Assembly: GCA_037481615.1 (NCBI GenBank)
Contig: JBBFLI010000009.1
DNA from: SpSt-501 sp037481615
GTDB lineage: Bacteria; Desulfobacterota; Desulfobacteria; Desulfobacterales; SpSt-501
Strand: one strand, 5' to 3'
DNA: 64,000 nucleotides
Below, piece after piece: positions 27,590 to 34,176 of this stretch. The position numbers and the translations under genes were made by a program. Positions within the stretch are counted from its first letter, which is position 1, and every line of letters starts with the position of its first letter. The notes under the pieces were generated by a model that did not search any database, was not told where the DNA came from, and was given only the letters and a program-made list of their open reading frames with translations.

Positions 27590-28333
27590 TCAAAAAGCCG
27601 TCTTCGCCTCCTCGATCGAGTGGGTCACCGCCAGGGCGCTCGTCTCCTGGAAACCCTTGAGCTCCTCGCCCTGCTTCGGGGTGGCGACGAGCTTCACCGC
27701 GATGCTCGATTTCTGGCACTGCTGGATCGAGCTGATGATGAGCTTGATCAGGGAGACGTTGGTCTCGGTGACGCCCCCCATGTCGAGAATGAGCTTCTTC
27801 AGGCTCGCCTCGCCCATCTCCTTGACCTTGGCCTGGAGCGAGCCTTCGATCTCCACCGTTACCGGCCGGGTCACCTTGGCCGGCAGCGTCAAAACGATGA
27901 TGTCGTCGATCTGGGTGAAGTATTTTCCCGGCTTGGCCTCGGGGCTCTCCTCGGCGGCGCGCTCGGCGAGGGGCAGGATCTTTTTCACGCGCGCGATCAG
28001 GTCCTCGCCCTTGAAGGGCTTGACCATGTAGTCCTTGACCCCCTTCTTCACGATGTTGATGACGTTGTCCTTGCCGGACTCGGCCGTCAGCATGATGACG
28101 GGGATGTCCTTCAAGTCGGCGTCGGCCTTGAGGCGATCGAGCATCTCGACCCCGTTCATCACGGGCATGGTGATGTCGAGGATGATCAGGCCCGGCTTTT
28201 CGCGCGTCGCGGCGGCCAGCCCTTCCACGCCGTTTTCGGCCTCGATCAGCGTGCAGTCGTAAGGCTGAAACGCCTTCTTGACGATCATGCGGATCGTCTT
28301 GCTGTCATCGACCGTGAGAACCTTCAATGCCAT
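27590..28333 (-). CDS. CheY-like receiver fused to a STAS-like domain
   Basis: A 247-residue protein. Residues 1-120 are an intact receiver: acidic pair DD at 9-10, phospho-Asp D53 (LIILDITMPVMNG), conserved Thr (VIMLTAES) and K105 (DYMVKPF). Residues about 137-247 look like a STAS/anti-anti-sigma fold (VTVEIEGSLQAKVKEMGEAS, LKKLILDMGGVTETN). It may be a phosphorylation-switched scaffold or partner-binding protein rather than a motor-binding CheY. It is cotranscribed with cheX, whose product probably dephosphorylates it, behind a sigma-28 promoter. Confidence 0.82.
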   Translation of the reverse strand: MALKVLTVDDSKTIRMIVKKAFQPYDCTLIEAENGVEGLAAATREKPGLIILDITMPVMNGVEMLDRLKADADLKDIPVIMLTAESGKDNVINIVKKGVKDYMVKPFKGEDLIARVKKILPLAERAAEESPEAKPGKYFTQIDDIIVLTLPAKVTRPVTVEIEGSLQAKVKEMGEASLKKLILDMGGVTETNVSLIKLIISSIQQCQKSSIAVKLVATPKQGEELKGFQETSALAVTHSIEEAKTAF

Positions 28334-28351
28334 GGTGACCCTCCGATTGCC

Positions 28352-28837
28352 CTATTGTGCGCTTTTGACGTAGACCTCGAGCAGGGCCGGGTGGTTGCCG
28401 TTTTGGAACCCCAGACGCTCCTGCCGCACCCAGCCCTTGGATTCGATCTGGAAATGATCCCCGCAGGTGATCGTGGGGATGGTGAGCGAGCAGGGGTAAC
28501 CGGCGTCGCACAGCCGCGATTTCAAGTCCCCGCCCACCATGTTGCAGACCTCGCCGACGACGTCTTTCACTTCCTCCTCGCCGCCCACCTCCTCCGGGGA
28601 GACCCCGAGCATGGCGGCGGTCATCTCGCGCGCGAACTCGAGGCTGACGAACAGGTTCACGTTGCCCATGACCGTGCCGGCGAACCCCACGGTGCCCACG
28701 ATATGCCGCCTGTCGGCGAGCGCCTCGCGCGATGGGGGGTCGCTCGGGGAAAGGCTCATCGAGAGCATGGTCTGAAAAACCCCCCGGACGCTGTTCGAGA
28801 CGAACCCCTTCAAATCCAGACGATCCAGCCCTGTCAT
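28352..28837 (-). CDS. cheX: CheX-family chemotaxis phosphatase
   Basis: A 161-residue protein of the CheC/CheX/FliY phosphatase fold. It has the single active-site helix E-x2-N (EVCNMVGGDLK, E96 and N99) followed by GG and Lys, as in CheX, whose dimer removes phosphate from CheY-type receivers. It lies 18 bases upstream of the receiver-STAS gene and behind a near-perfect FliA promoter. Its natural substrate here is probably that receiver. Confidence 0.85.
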   Translation of the reverse strand: MTGLDRLDLKGFVSNSVRGVFQTMLSMSLSPSDPPSREALADRRHIVGTVGFAGTVMGNVNLFVSLEFAREMTAAMLGVSPEEVGGEEEVKDVVGEVCNMVGGDLKSRLCDAGYPCSLTIPTITCGDHFQIESKGWVRQERLGFQNGNHPALLEVYVKSAQ

Positions 28838-28907
28838 ATCCCTCCCGACCCTTTTCTCGGCATCGTTTCCGGCCGGCCGCGCCGGGCGGCCGGCACCGGC
28901 AATGCCC

Positions 28908-28935
28908 TTATCGGCCGGAAGGGGAAAAAACTTCA
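28908..28935 (-). promoter_or_regulatory. Sigma-28 (FliA) promoter of cheX
   Basis: On the minus strand the -35 box is TGAAGTTT (28928-28935), followed by 12 bases and a perfect -10 box GCCGATAA (28908-28915). It lies about 71 bases ahead of the cheX ATG. This makes cheX and the receiver-STAS gene late, FliA-dependent genes. Confidence 0.82.
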
Positions 28936-28953
28936 GCGTTCTTTGCGGCGAAC

Positions 28954-29802
28954 TCAGCGCAGAAAGGAGCCGATGTCGTCGAAGTCGGTGAGCATGGAGG
29001 CGAGGATGCCGTCGAAGGCCGCGGGGAGAAGACGCAGCGCCCGCCAGGCCGCGGGGTCGAGCGGGGGGATGCGGTCATCGCCGCCGGAGCCGAGCTCGAG
29101 CACGCGCGCGAGGATATCCGCGAGATGCACCACGGCGGAGAATTCCTCCGGGGGCTCCGCCGCAAACGGCGGGTGGTGGCTCTCGATCGCCCGGACGAGG
29201 GGGGAAGGCAGGTTCCAGTGCTCGGCCAGCCGGCGGCCGATCTCGGCGTGGGTGCAGCCGAGGACCGCCTCTTCGGCCTCGAGGATCGCCGCCCCGGCGG
29301 CGACGCGGGCGGCGACCTCCTCCGACTCGGCGGGGAATTTCGCGAGCAGCACGATTTTCCCGATGTCGTGGAGCAGACCGGCGACGAAGAGCTCTTCCAG
29401 GTTGTCGCGGCGCATCGCCGTCCCGATCGCCTTCGCCCCCACGGCGCAGCCGAGCGAATGGTCCCACAAGAGTTCCTGGCCGCGCCTGAGCGCCGGAGAG
29501 CGCGGGGGGAACAGATCGAAGACCGAGGTCGTGAGCAGATGGCTGCGTACGGCCTCGAAGCCGATCATGAGCACGGCCTCGGTCACGGTGCCGATGCGGC
29601 GCCGGAAGCCGTAGAAGGAGGAATTGACGAGCTTGAGCAACCGCGCGGTCAACACCTGGTCCTCGGCGATGATGCGCGCGAGGTCGCGTGCCGAGGTCGC
29701 CGGGTCGTTGATCCGTTCGGTGATCCGCAAGACCGTGCGCGGCAGCGTCGGGAGATCCTCGATCGGCGGCAGGCGGCGGAGGGCGGGGCGGGCCATCGTC
29801 AT
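28954..29802 (-). CDS. HDOD domain signalling protein
   Basis: A 282-residue protein. The HDOD domain covers about residues 15-215: PPIEDLPTLPRTVLRITERI, IIAEDQVLTARLLKLVNSSF, and ELFVAGLLHDIGKIVLLAKF, where the HD pair is kept. The remainder is helical. HDOD proteins usually act as scaffolds in signal transduction, often with chemotaxis or c-di-GMP modules. The ATG at 29802 overlaps the end of the upstream small gene by 4 bases; 29796 is an alternative. The cheX promoter lies just past its end. Confidence 0.82.
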   Translation of the reverse strand: MTMARPALRRLPPIEDLPTLPRTVLRITERINDPATSARDLARIIAEDQVLTARLLKLVNSSFYGFRRRIGTVTEAVLMIGFEAVRSHLLTTSVFDLFPPRSPALRRGQELLWDHSLGCAVGAKAIGTAMRRDNLEELFVAGLLHDIGKIVLLAKFPAESEEVAARVAAGAAILEAEEAVLGCTHAEIGRRLAEHWNLPSPLVRAIESHHPPFAAEPPEEFSAVVHLADILARVLELGSGGDDRIPPLDPAAWRALRLLPAAFDGILASMLTDFDDIGSFLR

Positions 29803-30131
29803 CGGCCCTCTTCCCCGCGGTGTGCGCGGATCTGGCGCGCCGCGGCGCGCAGGATCTCCTTGAGGACGGGATCCTCCGCCGCCTGGCCCGAGCGGGCTTT
29901 CAGCCGCCGGAGGATCCCGTCCTCGTCCTCGGGCATCGGGGGGGAAGAGGCGGCCCCGGCCTTCTCGCCCGGGGGGCGCACGGCGACCCGGCGGATGCCC
30001 CAGGTCTTGAAGACGCGGATCGAGCGCGCCGTGATCCGCCGTCCCGCCTCGAGCAACAACTGGTCCTGGTGGGTGCGGACCGCCTCTTTGAGGATCATGC
30101 CGGGTTCGAGCTCGTCGACCGAGAGAATCAT
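29799..30131 (-). CDS. Small protein resembling the N-terminal module of HD-GYP proteins
   Basis: A 110-residue protein. The N-terminal half MILSVDELEPGMILKEAVRT with LLLEAGRRITARSIRVFKTW resembles the short domain that precedes HD-GYP catalytic domains, here free-standing. The C-terminal half is charged and helical. It is translationally coupled to the HDOD gene, so the two may act as one split signalling unit. The function is not established. Confidence 0.7.
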   Translation of the reverse strand: MILSVDELEPGMILKEAVRTHQDQLLLEAGRRITARSIRVFKTWGIRRVAVRPPGEKAGAASSPPMPEDEDGILRRLKARSGQAAEDPVLKEILRAAARQIRAHRGEEGR

Positions 30132-30258
30132 CGCCTTCCCGCAGCCCGCGGGCGAAAATTATCGCCGAATGTCTAAAAAGCATATCACGATCAGAAGCGC
30201 TCCGAAAGCCTCTCCCCGCGGACACCTCGCCGCTTTTAGAGGGCGACGCAAAAAAAAC

Positions 30259-30286
30259 TCAAGTTTTCCCCCCCGGCCTCCGATAA
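30259..30286 (+). promoter_or_regulatory. Sigma-28 (FliA) promoter of flagellin gene
   Basis: The -35 box is TCAAGTTT (30259-30266), then 12 bases, then the -10 box TCCGATAA (30279-30286). Spacing and boxes match the cheX promoter. The transcript would start near 30293 and give a leader of about 145 bases before fliC. Confidence 0.78.
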
Positions 30287-30388
30287 TCCCAGCGTAGGCG
30301 TCGCAATCGCGGGCGGGAAAGGAGGCGAGGGAAAGGAGGGGCCCCGAGACGCCGGATGGATTGAAAAACCTGCAATCAGGATTCGGGT

Positions 30389-30408
30389 CTCCGGCCAGAA
30401 GGCCGGAG
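30389..30408 (+). promoter_or_regulatory. Leader hairpin of flagellin mRNA
   Basis: A perfect 8-bp stem CTCCGGCC with GGCCGGAG closed by an AGAA loop, ending 30 bases before the fliC ATG and just upstream of its AAAGGAG ribosome site. A stable leader structure of this kind could control mRNA stability or translation, possibly through FlbT encoded downstream. Confidence 0.6.
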
Positions 30409-30438
30409 CGAAACCACTAGAAAAGGAGAACGAACACC

Positions 30439-31290
30439 ATGGCCATGCAACCCATCACCCTGACCTCGGGCATGCGGGCGAACCTCGTCAGCCTGCAGCA
30501 GACCAACAGCTTCATGGAAGTGACCCAGAAGCGGCTGGCGACCGGCAAGAAGGTGAACAGTGCGCTGGACGACCCCGTCGCCTACTTCACCGCCGTCGCC
30601 CACGAGCAGCGGGCAGCCGACCTCGCCTCCCGGAAGGACGAGATGTCCGAGGCGGTCCAGCTCGTCAAGGCGGCCGACACGGGCATCGAGTCGATCAAGA
30701 CCCTGATCGCCGCGGCCAAGTCGCTGGCGACGAGCGCCCTCTCGGCCGACACGACGACGGCGGCCTCGACGCTGGCCTCGCAGTATGACGAGGTGCTCAA
30801 CCAGATCGACCTCATGGTCGCCGACTCCGGCTACAAGGGCGTGAACCTCCTGAAAGACCCTGATGATCCCGGGTCGACCCTCACGGTCAAGTTCGACGAA
30901 ACCGGCGCCTCGAACCTCTCTCTGCAGGGGTTCGACGCTTCCGCGGTCACGGGGCTCTCTCTCGTGAGCTCCTCGACCAGCGCCTGGGTCGATGGCGGCG
31001 CGATCAGCACAACAAACATCGAAGCTGCGATCACCGCACTCGACAACGCCATGATCACGCTGCGGACCGAGTCGAGCAAGCTTGCCAACAACCTCTCGAT
31101 CATCACCGCGCGGCAGGAATTCACGCAGGGGATGATCAACGTCTTGAAGGACGGTGCCGCGAACCTCACCAACGCCGACATGAACGAGGAGGGGGCGAAC
31201 ATGCTCATGCTCCAGACGCGCCAGGCTCTGGGCACGACTTCGCTCAGCCTCGCCTCGCAGGCGGCGCAGTCGGTCCTGCGGCTCTTCTAA
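30439..31290 (+). CDS. fliC: Flagellin
   Basis: A short flagellin of 283 residues. The N-terminal D0/D1 part (LTSGMRANLVSLQQTNSFME, VTQKRLATGKKVNSALDDPV) and C-terminal D1/D0 part (MLMLQTRQALGTTSLSLASQ with AAQSVLRLF) are complete; only about 100 residues lie between, so outer domains D2 and D3 are minimal or missing. The central part is rich in Ser and Thr, possible O-glycosylation sites. AAAGGAGAA precedes the ATG. Promoter, leader hairpin and a strong terminator frame it as a highly expressed single gene, and flbT and flaF follow. It is the only flagellin in the window. Confidence 0.94.
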   Translation: MAMQPITLTSGMRANLVSLQQTNSFMEVTQKRLATGKKVNSALDDPVAYFTAVAHEQRAADLASRKDEMSEAVQLVKAADTGIESIKTLIAAAKSLATSALSADTTTAASTLASQYDEVLNQIDLMVADSGYKGVNLLKDPDDPGSTLTVKFDETGASNLSLQGFDASAVTGLSLVSSSTSAWVDGGAISTTNIEAAITALDNAMITLRTESSKLANNLSIITARQEFTQGMINVLKDGAANLTNADMNEEGANMLMLQTRQALGTTSLSLASQAAQSVLRLF

Positions 31291-31298
31291 CCTCCGCC

Positions 31299-31324
31299 GC
31301 GGCGGGAGGGCGACCTCCCGCCGC
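31299..31324 (+). terminator. Strong hairpin terminator or attenuator after fliC
   Basis: A perfect 11-bp GC-rich stem (GCGGCGGGAGG with CCTCCCGCCGC) closed by a GCGA tetraloop starts 8 bases after the fliC stop and is followed by GCTTTC. It could end most transcripts and stabilise fliC mRNA while letting a fraction read into flbT-flaF. Confidence 0.72.
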
Positions 31325-31367
31325 GCTTTCCCCAAGAGAAAACGGCGGCGAAAGGTTCTTCTGCGGG

Positions 31368-31778
31368 ATGGCGCTCAAACTCAGCCTCAAGCCCGGCGAG
31401 CGGTTGATCCTGGGGGGGGCGGTCGTGAAGAACGGCGGCTCTTCTTCCTGCGAGCTCTTGATCGAAAACCGCGTCCCCATTCTGCGCGAGAAAGACATCC
31501 TGACCGAGGAGGGGGCGGACTCCCCCTGCCGCCGCATCTACTACGTGATCCAGTTGATGTATATCGATGAGGGCAACCTCGCCTCCTACACCCGGCTCTA
31601 CTGGAACCTCGTCCACGACCTGGTCCAGGCGGCCCCGAGCACGGTCGCCCTGATCGATGCCATCAACGAGCAGATCCTCGGGCAGCGCTACTACCAGGCG
31701 CTTAAACTCACGCGCAAGCTGATCGCCTACGAAGAGGAGGTCCTATCCCGTGTATCCGGCGGCACTGAAAACCTATGA
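31368..31778 (+). CDS. flbT: Flagellin post-transcriptional regulator FlbT
   Basis: A 136-residue protein that begins MALKLSLKPGERLILGGAVV and contains ENRVPILREKDILTEEGADS with RRIYYVIQLMYID, the FlbT family pattern. In Caulobacter FlbT destabilises flagellin mRNA through its 5' leader when the hook is incomplete. It lies directly downstream of fliC and overlaps flaF by 29 bases. FlbT is characteristic of alphaproteobacteria, so its presence beside FliA- and FlhF-type genes is notable. Confidence 0.88.
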   Translation: MALKLSLKPGERLILGGAVVKNGGSSSCELLIENRVPILREKDILTEEGADSPCRRIYYVIQLMYIDEGNLASYTRLYWNLVHDLVQAAPSTVALIDAINEQILGQRYYQALKLTRKLIAYEEEVLSRVSGGTENL

Positions 31779-32148
31779 CCAGGTGCGGCGTACGACCCAG
31801 AACGGCCGTGAACTCGAGGCGGAGGTTTTGAGCAAGGCGGCGCATCGGCTGCAGCATTGCCGCGATCACTGGCCGGATATCCAGGGCGGAGGCCGGTTGC
31901 ACGAGGCCCTGAAATACAACCAGCGGATCTGGACCATCCTGCAGGCGGAGCTCGAGAAGCCCGAGAACCCGCTTCCTCAGGAGCTGAAAAGGAACCTGCT
32001 CCGGTTGAGCCTCTTCATCGACCGGCGGACCCTCGAGATCCTCGCCGACCCAAGGCCCGAGAAGCTCAGCATCCTGATCGAGATCAACCGCAACATCGCG
32101 GCCGGCTTGAGAAGCCGGTTGCTCTCCGAGAAGGCGGCGGCCGCCTGA
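31750..32148 (+). CDS. flaF: Flagellin synthesis regulator FlaF
   Basis: A 132-residue helical protein with LKTYDQVRRTTQNGRELEAE, LHEALKYNQRIWTILQAELE and LKRNLLRLSLFIDRRTLEIL, matching FlaF. FlaF acts with FlbT and binds flagellin, probably as a secretion chaperone or co-regulator, in alphaproteobacteria. The start is GTG at 31750 behind GAGGAGG with 9-base spacing, inside the 3' end of flbT, which implies coupled translation. Confidence 0.87.
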   Translation: MYPAALKTYDQVRRTTQNGRELEAEVLSKAAHRLQHCRDHWPDIQGGGRLHEALKYNQRIWTILQAELEKPENPLPQELKRNLLRLSLFIDRRTLEILADPRPEKLSILIEINRNIAAGLRSRLLSEKAAAA

Positions 32149-32161
32149 AGCCGGGGCGTTT

Positions 32162-32190
32162 GGGTGGGCGGGCCCTCGGCCGCCCTACCC
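32162..32190. terminator. Bidirectional hairpin between flaF and the glycosyltransferase gene
   Basis: GGGTGGGCGG pairs with CCGCCC-TACCC, giving 10 pairs with one bulged T and an 8-base loop. It sits 13 bases after the flaF stop and overlaps the stop codon of the opposing gene. It has no U tract on either side. Confidence 0.4.
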
Positions 32191-34158
32191 CTTCGCAGCG
32201 GAGGCAGAGGGCGCCCGCCGCTTGATCCACGCCTCAAGGCGGCCGGCTTCGAGCATCCGCCCGGCGGAAGAAAGCCGTCGGAAGGCCTCTTGCAGGGCCT
32301 CGCCCAGCGCCGGACCGAACGGCGATTTCGCGACGGCCGCGAAGGCCTCCGCCGCGCGCTCCTCTTCCCCCAGGCCGGCTGCGGCCACCCCCAAGAGAAA
32401 GCGTGCCGGCGCGTAGTCGGGCTCCCGCGCCACCAGGCGATCGAGAATCTCGAAGGCCCTGCGCCCTTCCCCCTGGAGCAGCCGCGCATAGGCCAGGTTG
32501 AAGTGCGCCTCCTTGAGCCGGGGGTCGATCCGAAGCGCCCGTGCGGCGCAGGCGGCGGCCGCGTCATAGTCGGCCGTGTTCCAGTGGCATCCGCTCAGGT
32601 TCAGCCAGGCCTCGGCCGAATCCGGTTGCCGGCGGAGGAATCGCTCCCAGAGGCCGATCGCCTGTTCGAAGCGCCCCAGCCTCGCCTCCTGGACGGCGGA
32701 CTCCCGGAGCGCCGCCGCCCGCCCCCTCTTTCCTCGCCCTTTCGCCTTTTCGAGGCGACGATAGGTTTGGCTCTTGGCGGAAAGCCGCTCCGGGTGCAGG
32801 GTGCCGTAGTGGTGCACGACGAGCCGGCAGTCCCGAATCGGGATTTTCGCCTCTTCGAGCGCCGGCTCGACAAGCTCATGGACGGGGAAGCGGAAGCGGA
32901 CGCGCGGGTCATTGGGGAAGAGCCGCACCTTGTCGCTCGGAAACCAGCCGATCCCCTTTTCCTCCGCATACTCCCCGCGGTTCAGGACAAAACCGACATT
33001 GTCCGCCGCGAGGGAGTAATTTCTCGTCCGCACGCTGAAGGCGACATCTCGCTGCGGATGTCTCTCCAGCAGTCCCCGGAAATCGGAAAGATCCCGCGAC
33101 GAGAGGACTTCATCGGCGTCGAGGACGAGGACCCAGTCGCCCGAGGCTTTCTCGAGGCAGCTGTTCCGGGCCGCCGCAAAATCGTTCTCCCAGGCGACCC
33201 GAAACACCTGTGCGCCGAAGATCGCGGCCAGATCGGGAGTCCGGTCGGCCGACCCCGTGTCCACGACGATGAACTCGTCGGCGAAACCGCGCGCGCTGCG
33301 AAGGCAACGCGGCAGGGTCTTCTCTTCGTCTTTCACGATCATGCAGAGCGAGACCGTTCCACGCCCCCCTTCCGGGGGGCGCTGGGGGCCGAGAGCGTTG
33401 CGCAACCCGAGGGCCGCGGAAAGAAGCCCCTCGTCTGCTCCGAAATCGGCGATCGCATCCTCCACGGCGCACATGGCCTCAGCCCGGCGGCCCAGCCTCA
33501 AGAGAAGCTCGATCCGCAGAAAGCAGACCCGCCGGTGAAACGGCTCCCGTCCGAGCACGCCTTCGTAAACCGCAAGGCCGCGCTCCAACGCGTTCCAGCG
33601 CAGGCACTCGGCGTGAAAGGCGAGCGTCAAGGCCCGCGCTTCCGGGCGGAGAAGAACGGCCCGCTCCAGATCGTCGAGAACGGGCTCCCCGGGGCGGAGC
33701 GCTTGCCGGAGCCGCGCGGCTCCATGCCAGGCCGCCGCGCACCCGGGGTCGAGCGCGAGCGCACGGTTGAACCACACCCCGGCCGCATCCGCCCGCGACG
33801 CGGCAAGAAGGGCTTCCCCTTTGAGGCACATCGCCGGGGCGTTTTCGGGGTCCGCCGTGAGAAGGCCGTCGGCGATTTCCGCGGCCTGCGCCGCGTGCAT
33901 GCGCTGAAGGAGGCACCGGCCCCGGAGAAGAAGAAACCTCCGGTCGTTCTCCGCCCACGGCGCTGCGGCAAGGACGGCGAGGGCCTCATCGGCCCGCTCC
34001 GAATCGAGCAACAGCTCGGCCAGCAGAAGCCTTGCCGGTCCGTCTTCGGGCTCGCGCTCGAGGCAGGCGTTGAGCAGGTGGACGGCTTCGTCGCAGCGGC
34101 CCATGGCGTACAGCCGCCGCGAACGCTCCAAGGTGTCCCGCGGTAGCCCTTCACGCAT
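32185..34158 (-). CDS. TPR-glycosyltransferase family 2-TPR protein
   Basis: A 657-residue cytoplasmic protein. Residues 1-265 are tetratricopeptide-like helical repeats. Residues about 270-480 are a GT2 domain of the TPR-associated type (SLCMIVKDEEKTLPRCLRSA, FIVVDTGSADRTPDLA, VLVLDADE as the metal-binding DxD). The rest returns to TPR (AEAWLNLSGCHWNTADYDAA). Such proteins commonly glycosylate surface proteins, including flagellins. It is closely similar in plan to the C-terminal third of its upstream neighbour, 18 bases away, and is probably cotranscribed with it. Confidence 0.85.
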   Translation of the reverse strand: MREGLPRDTLERSRRLYAMGRCDEAVHLLNACLEREPEDGPARLLLAELLLDSERADEALAVLAAAPWAENDRRFLLLRGRCLLQRMHAAQAAEIADGLLTADPENAPAMCLKGEALLAASRADAAGVWFNRALALDPGCAAAWHGAARLRQALRPGEPVLDDLERAVLLRPEARALTLAFHAECLRWNALERGLAVYEGVLGREPFHRRVCFLRIELLLRLGRRAEAMCAVEDAIADFGADEGLLSAALGLRNALGPQRPPEGGRGTVSLCMIVKDEEKTLPRCLRSARGFADEFIVVDTGSADRTPDLAAIFGAQVFRVAWENDFAAARNSCLEKASGDWVLVLDADEVLSSRDLSDFRGLLERHPQRDVAFSVRTRNYSLAADNVGFVLNRGEYAEEKGIGWFPSDKVRLFPNDPRVRFRFPVHELVEPALEEAKIPIRDCRLVVHHYGTLHPERLSAKSQTYRRLEKAKGRGKRGRAAALRESAVQEARLGRFEQAIGLWERFLRRQPDSAEAWLNLSGCHWNTADYDAAAACAARALRIDPRLKEAHFNLAYARLLQGEGRRAFEILDRLVAREPDYAPARFLLGVAAAGLGEEERAAEAFAAVAKSPFGPALGEALQEAFRRLSSAGRMLEAGRLEAWIKRRAPSASAAKG

Positions 34159-34176
34159 CGGGGGAGCCGCCTCGCC

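Noticed and set aside
30156..30163. GGCGATAA-like -10 box ahead of the small HD-GYP-like gene on the minus strand
   Set aside because: No acceptable -35 box occurs 11 or 12 bases upstream.
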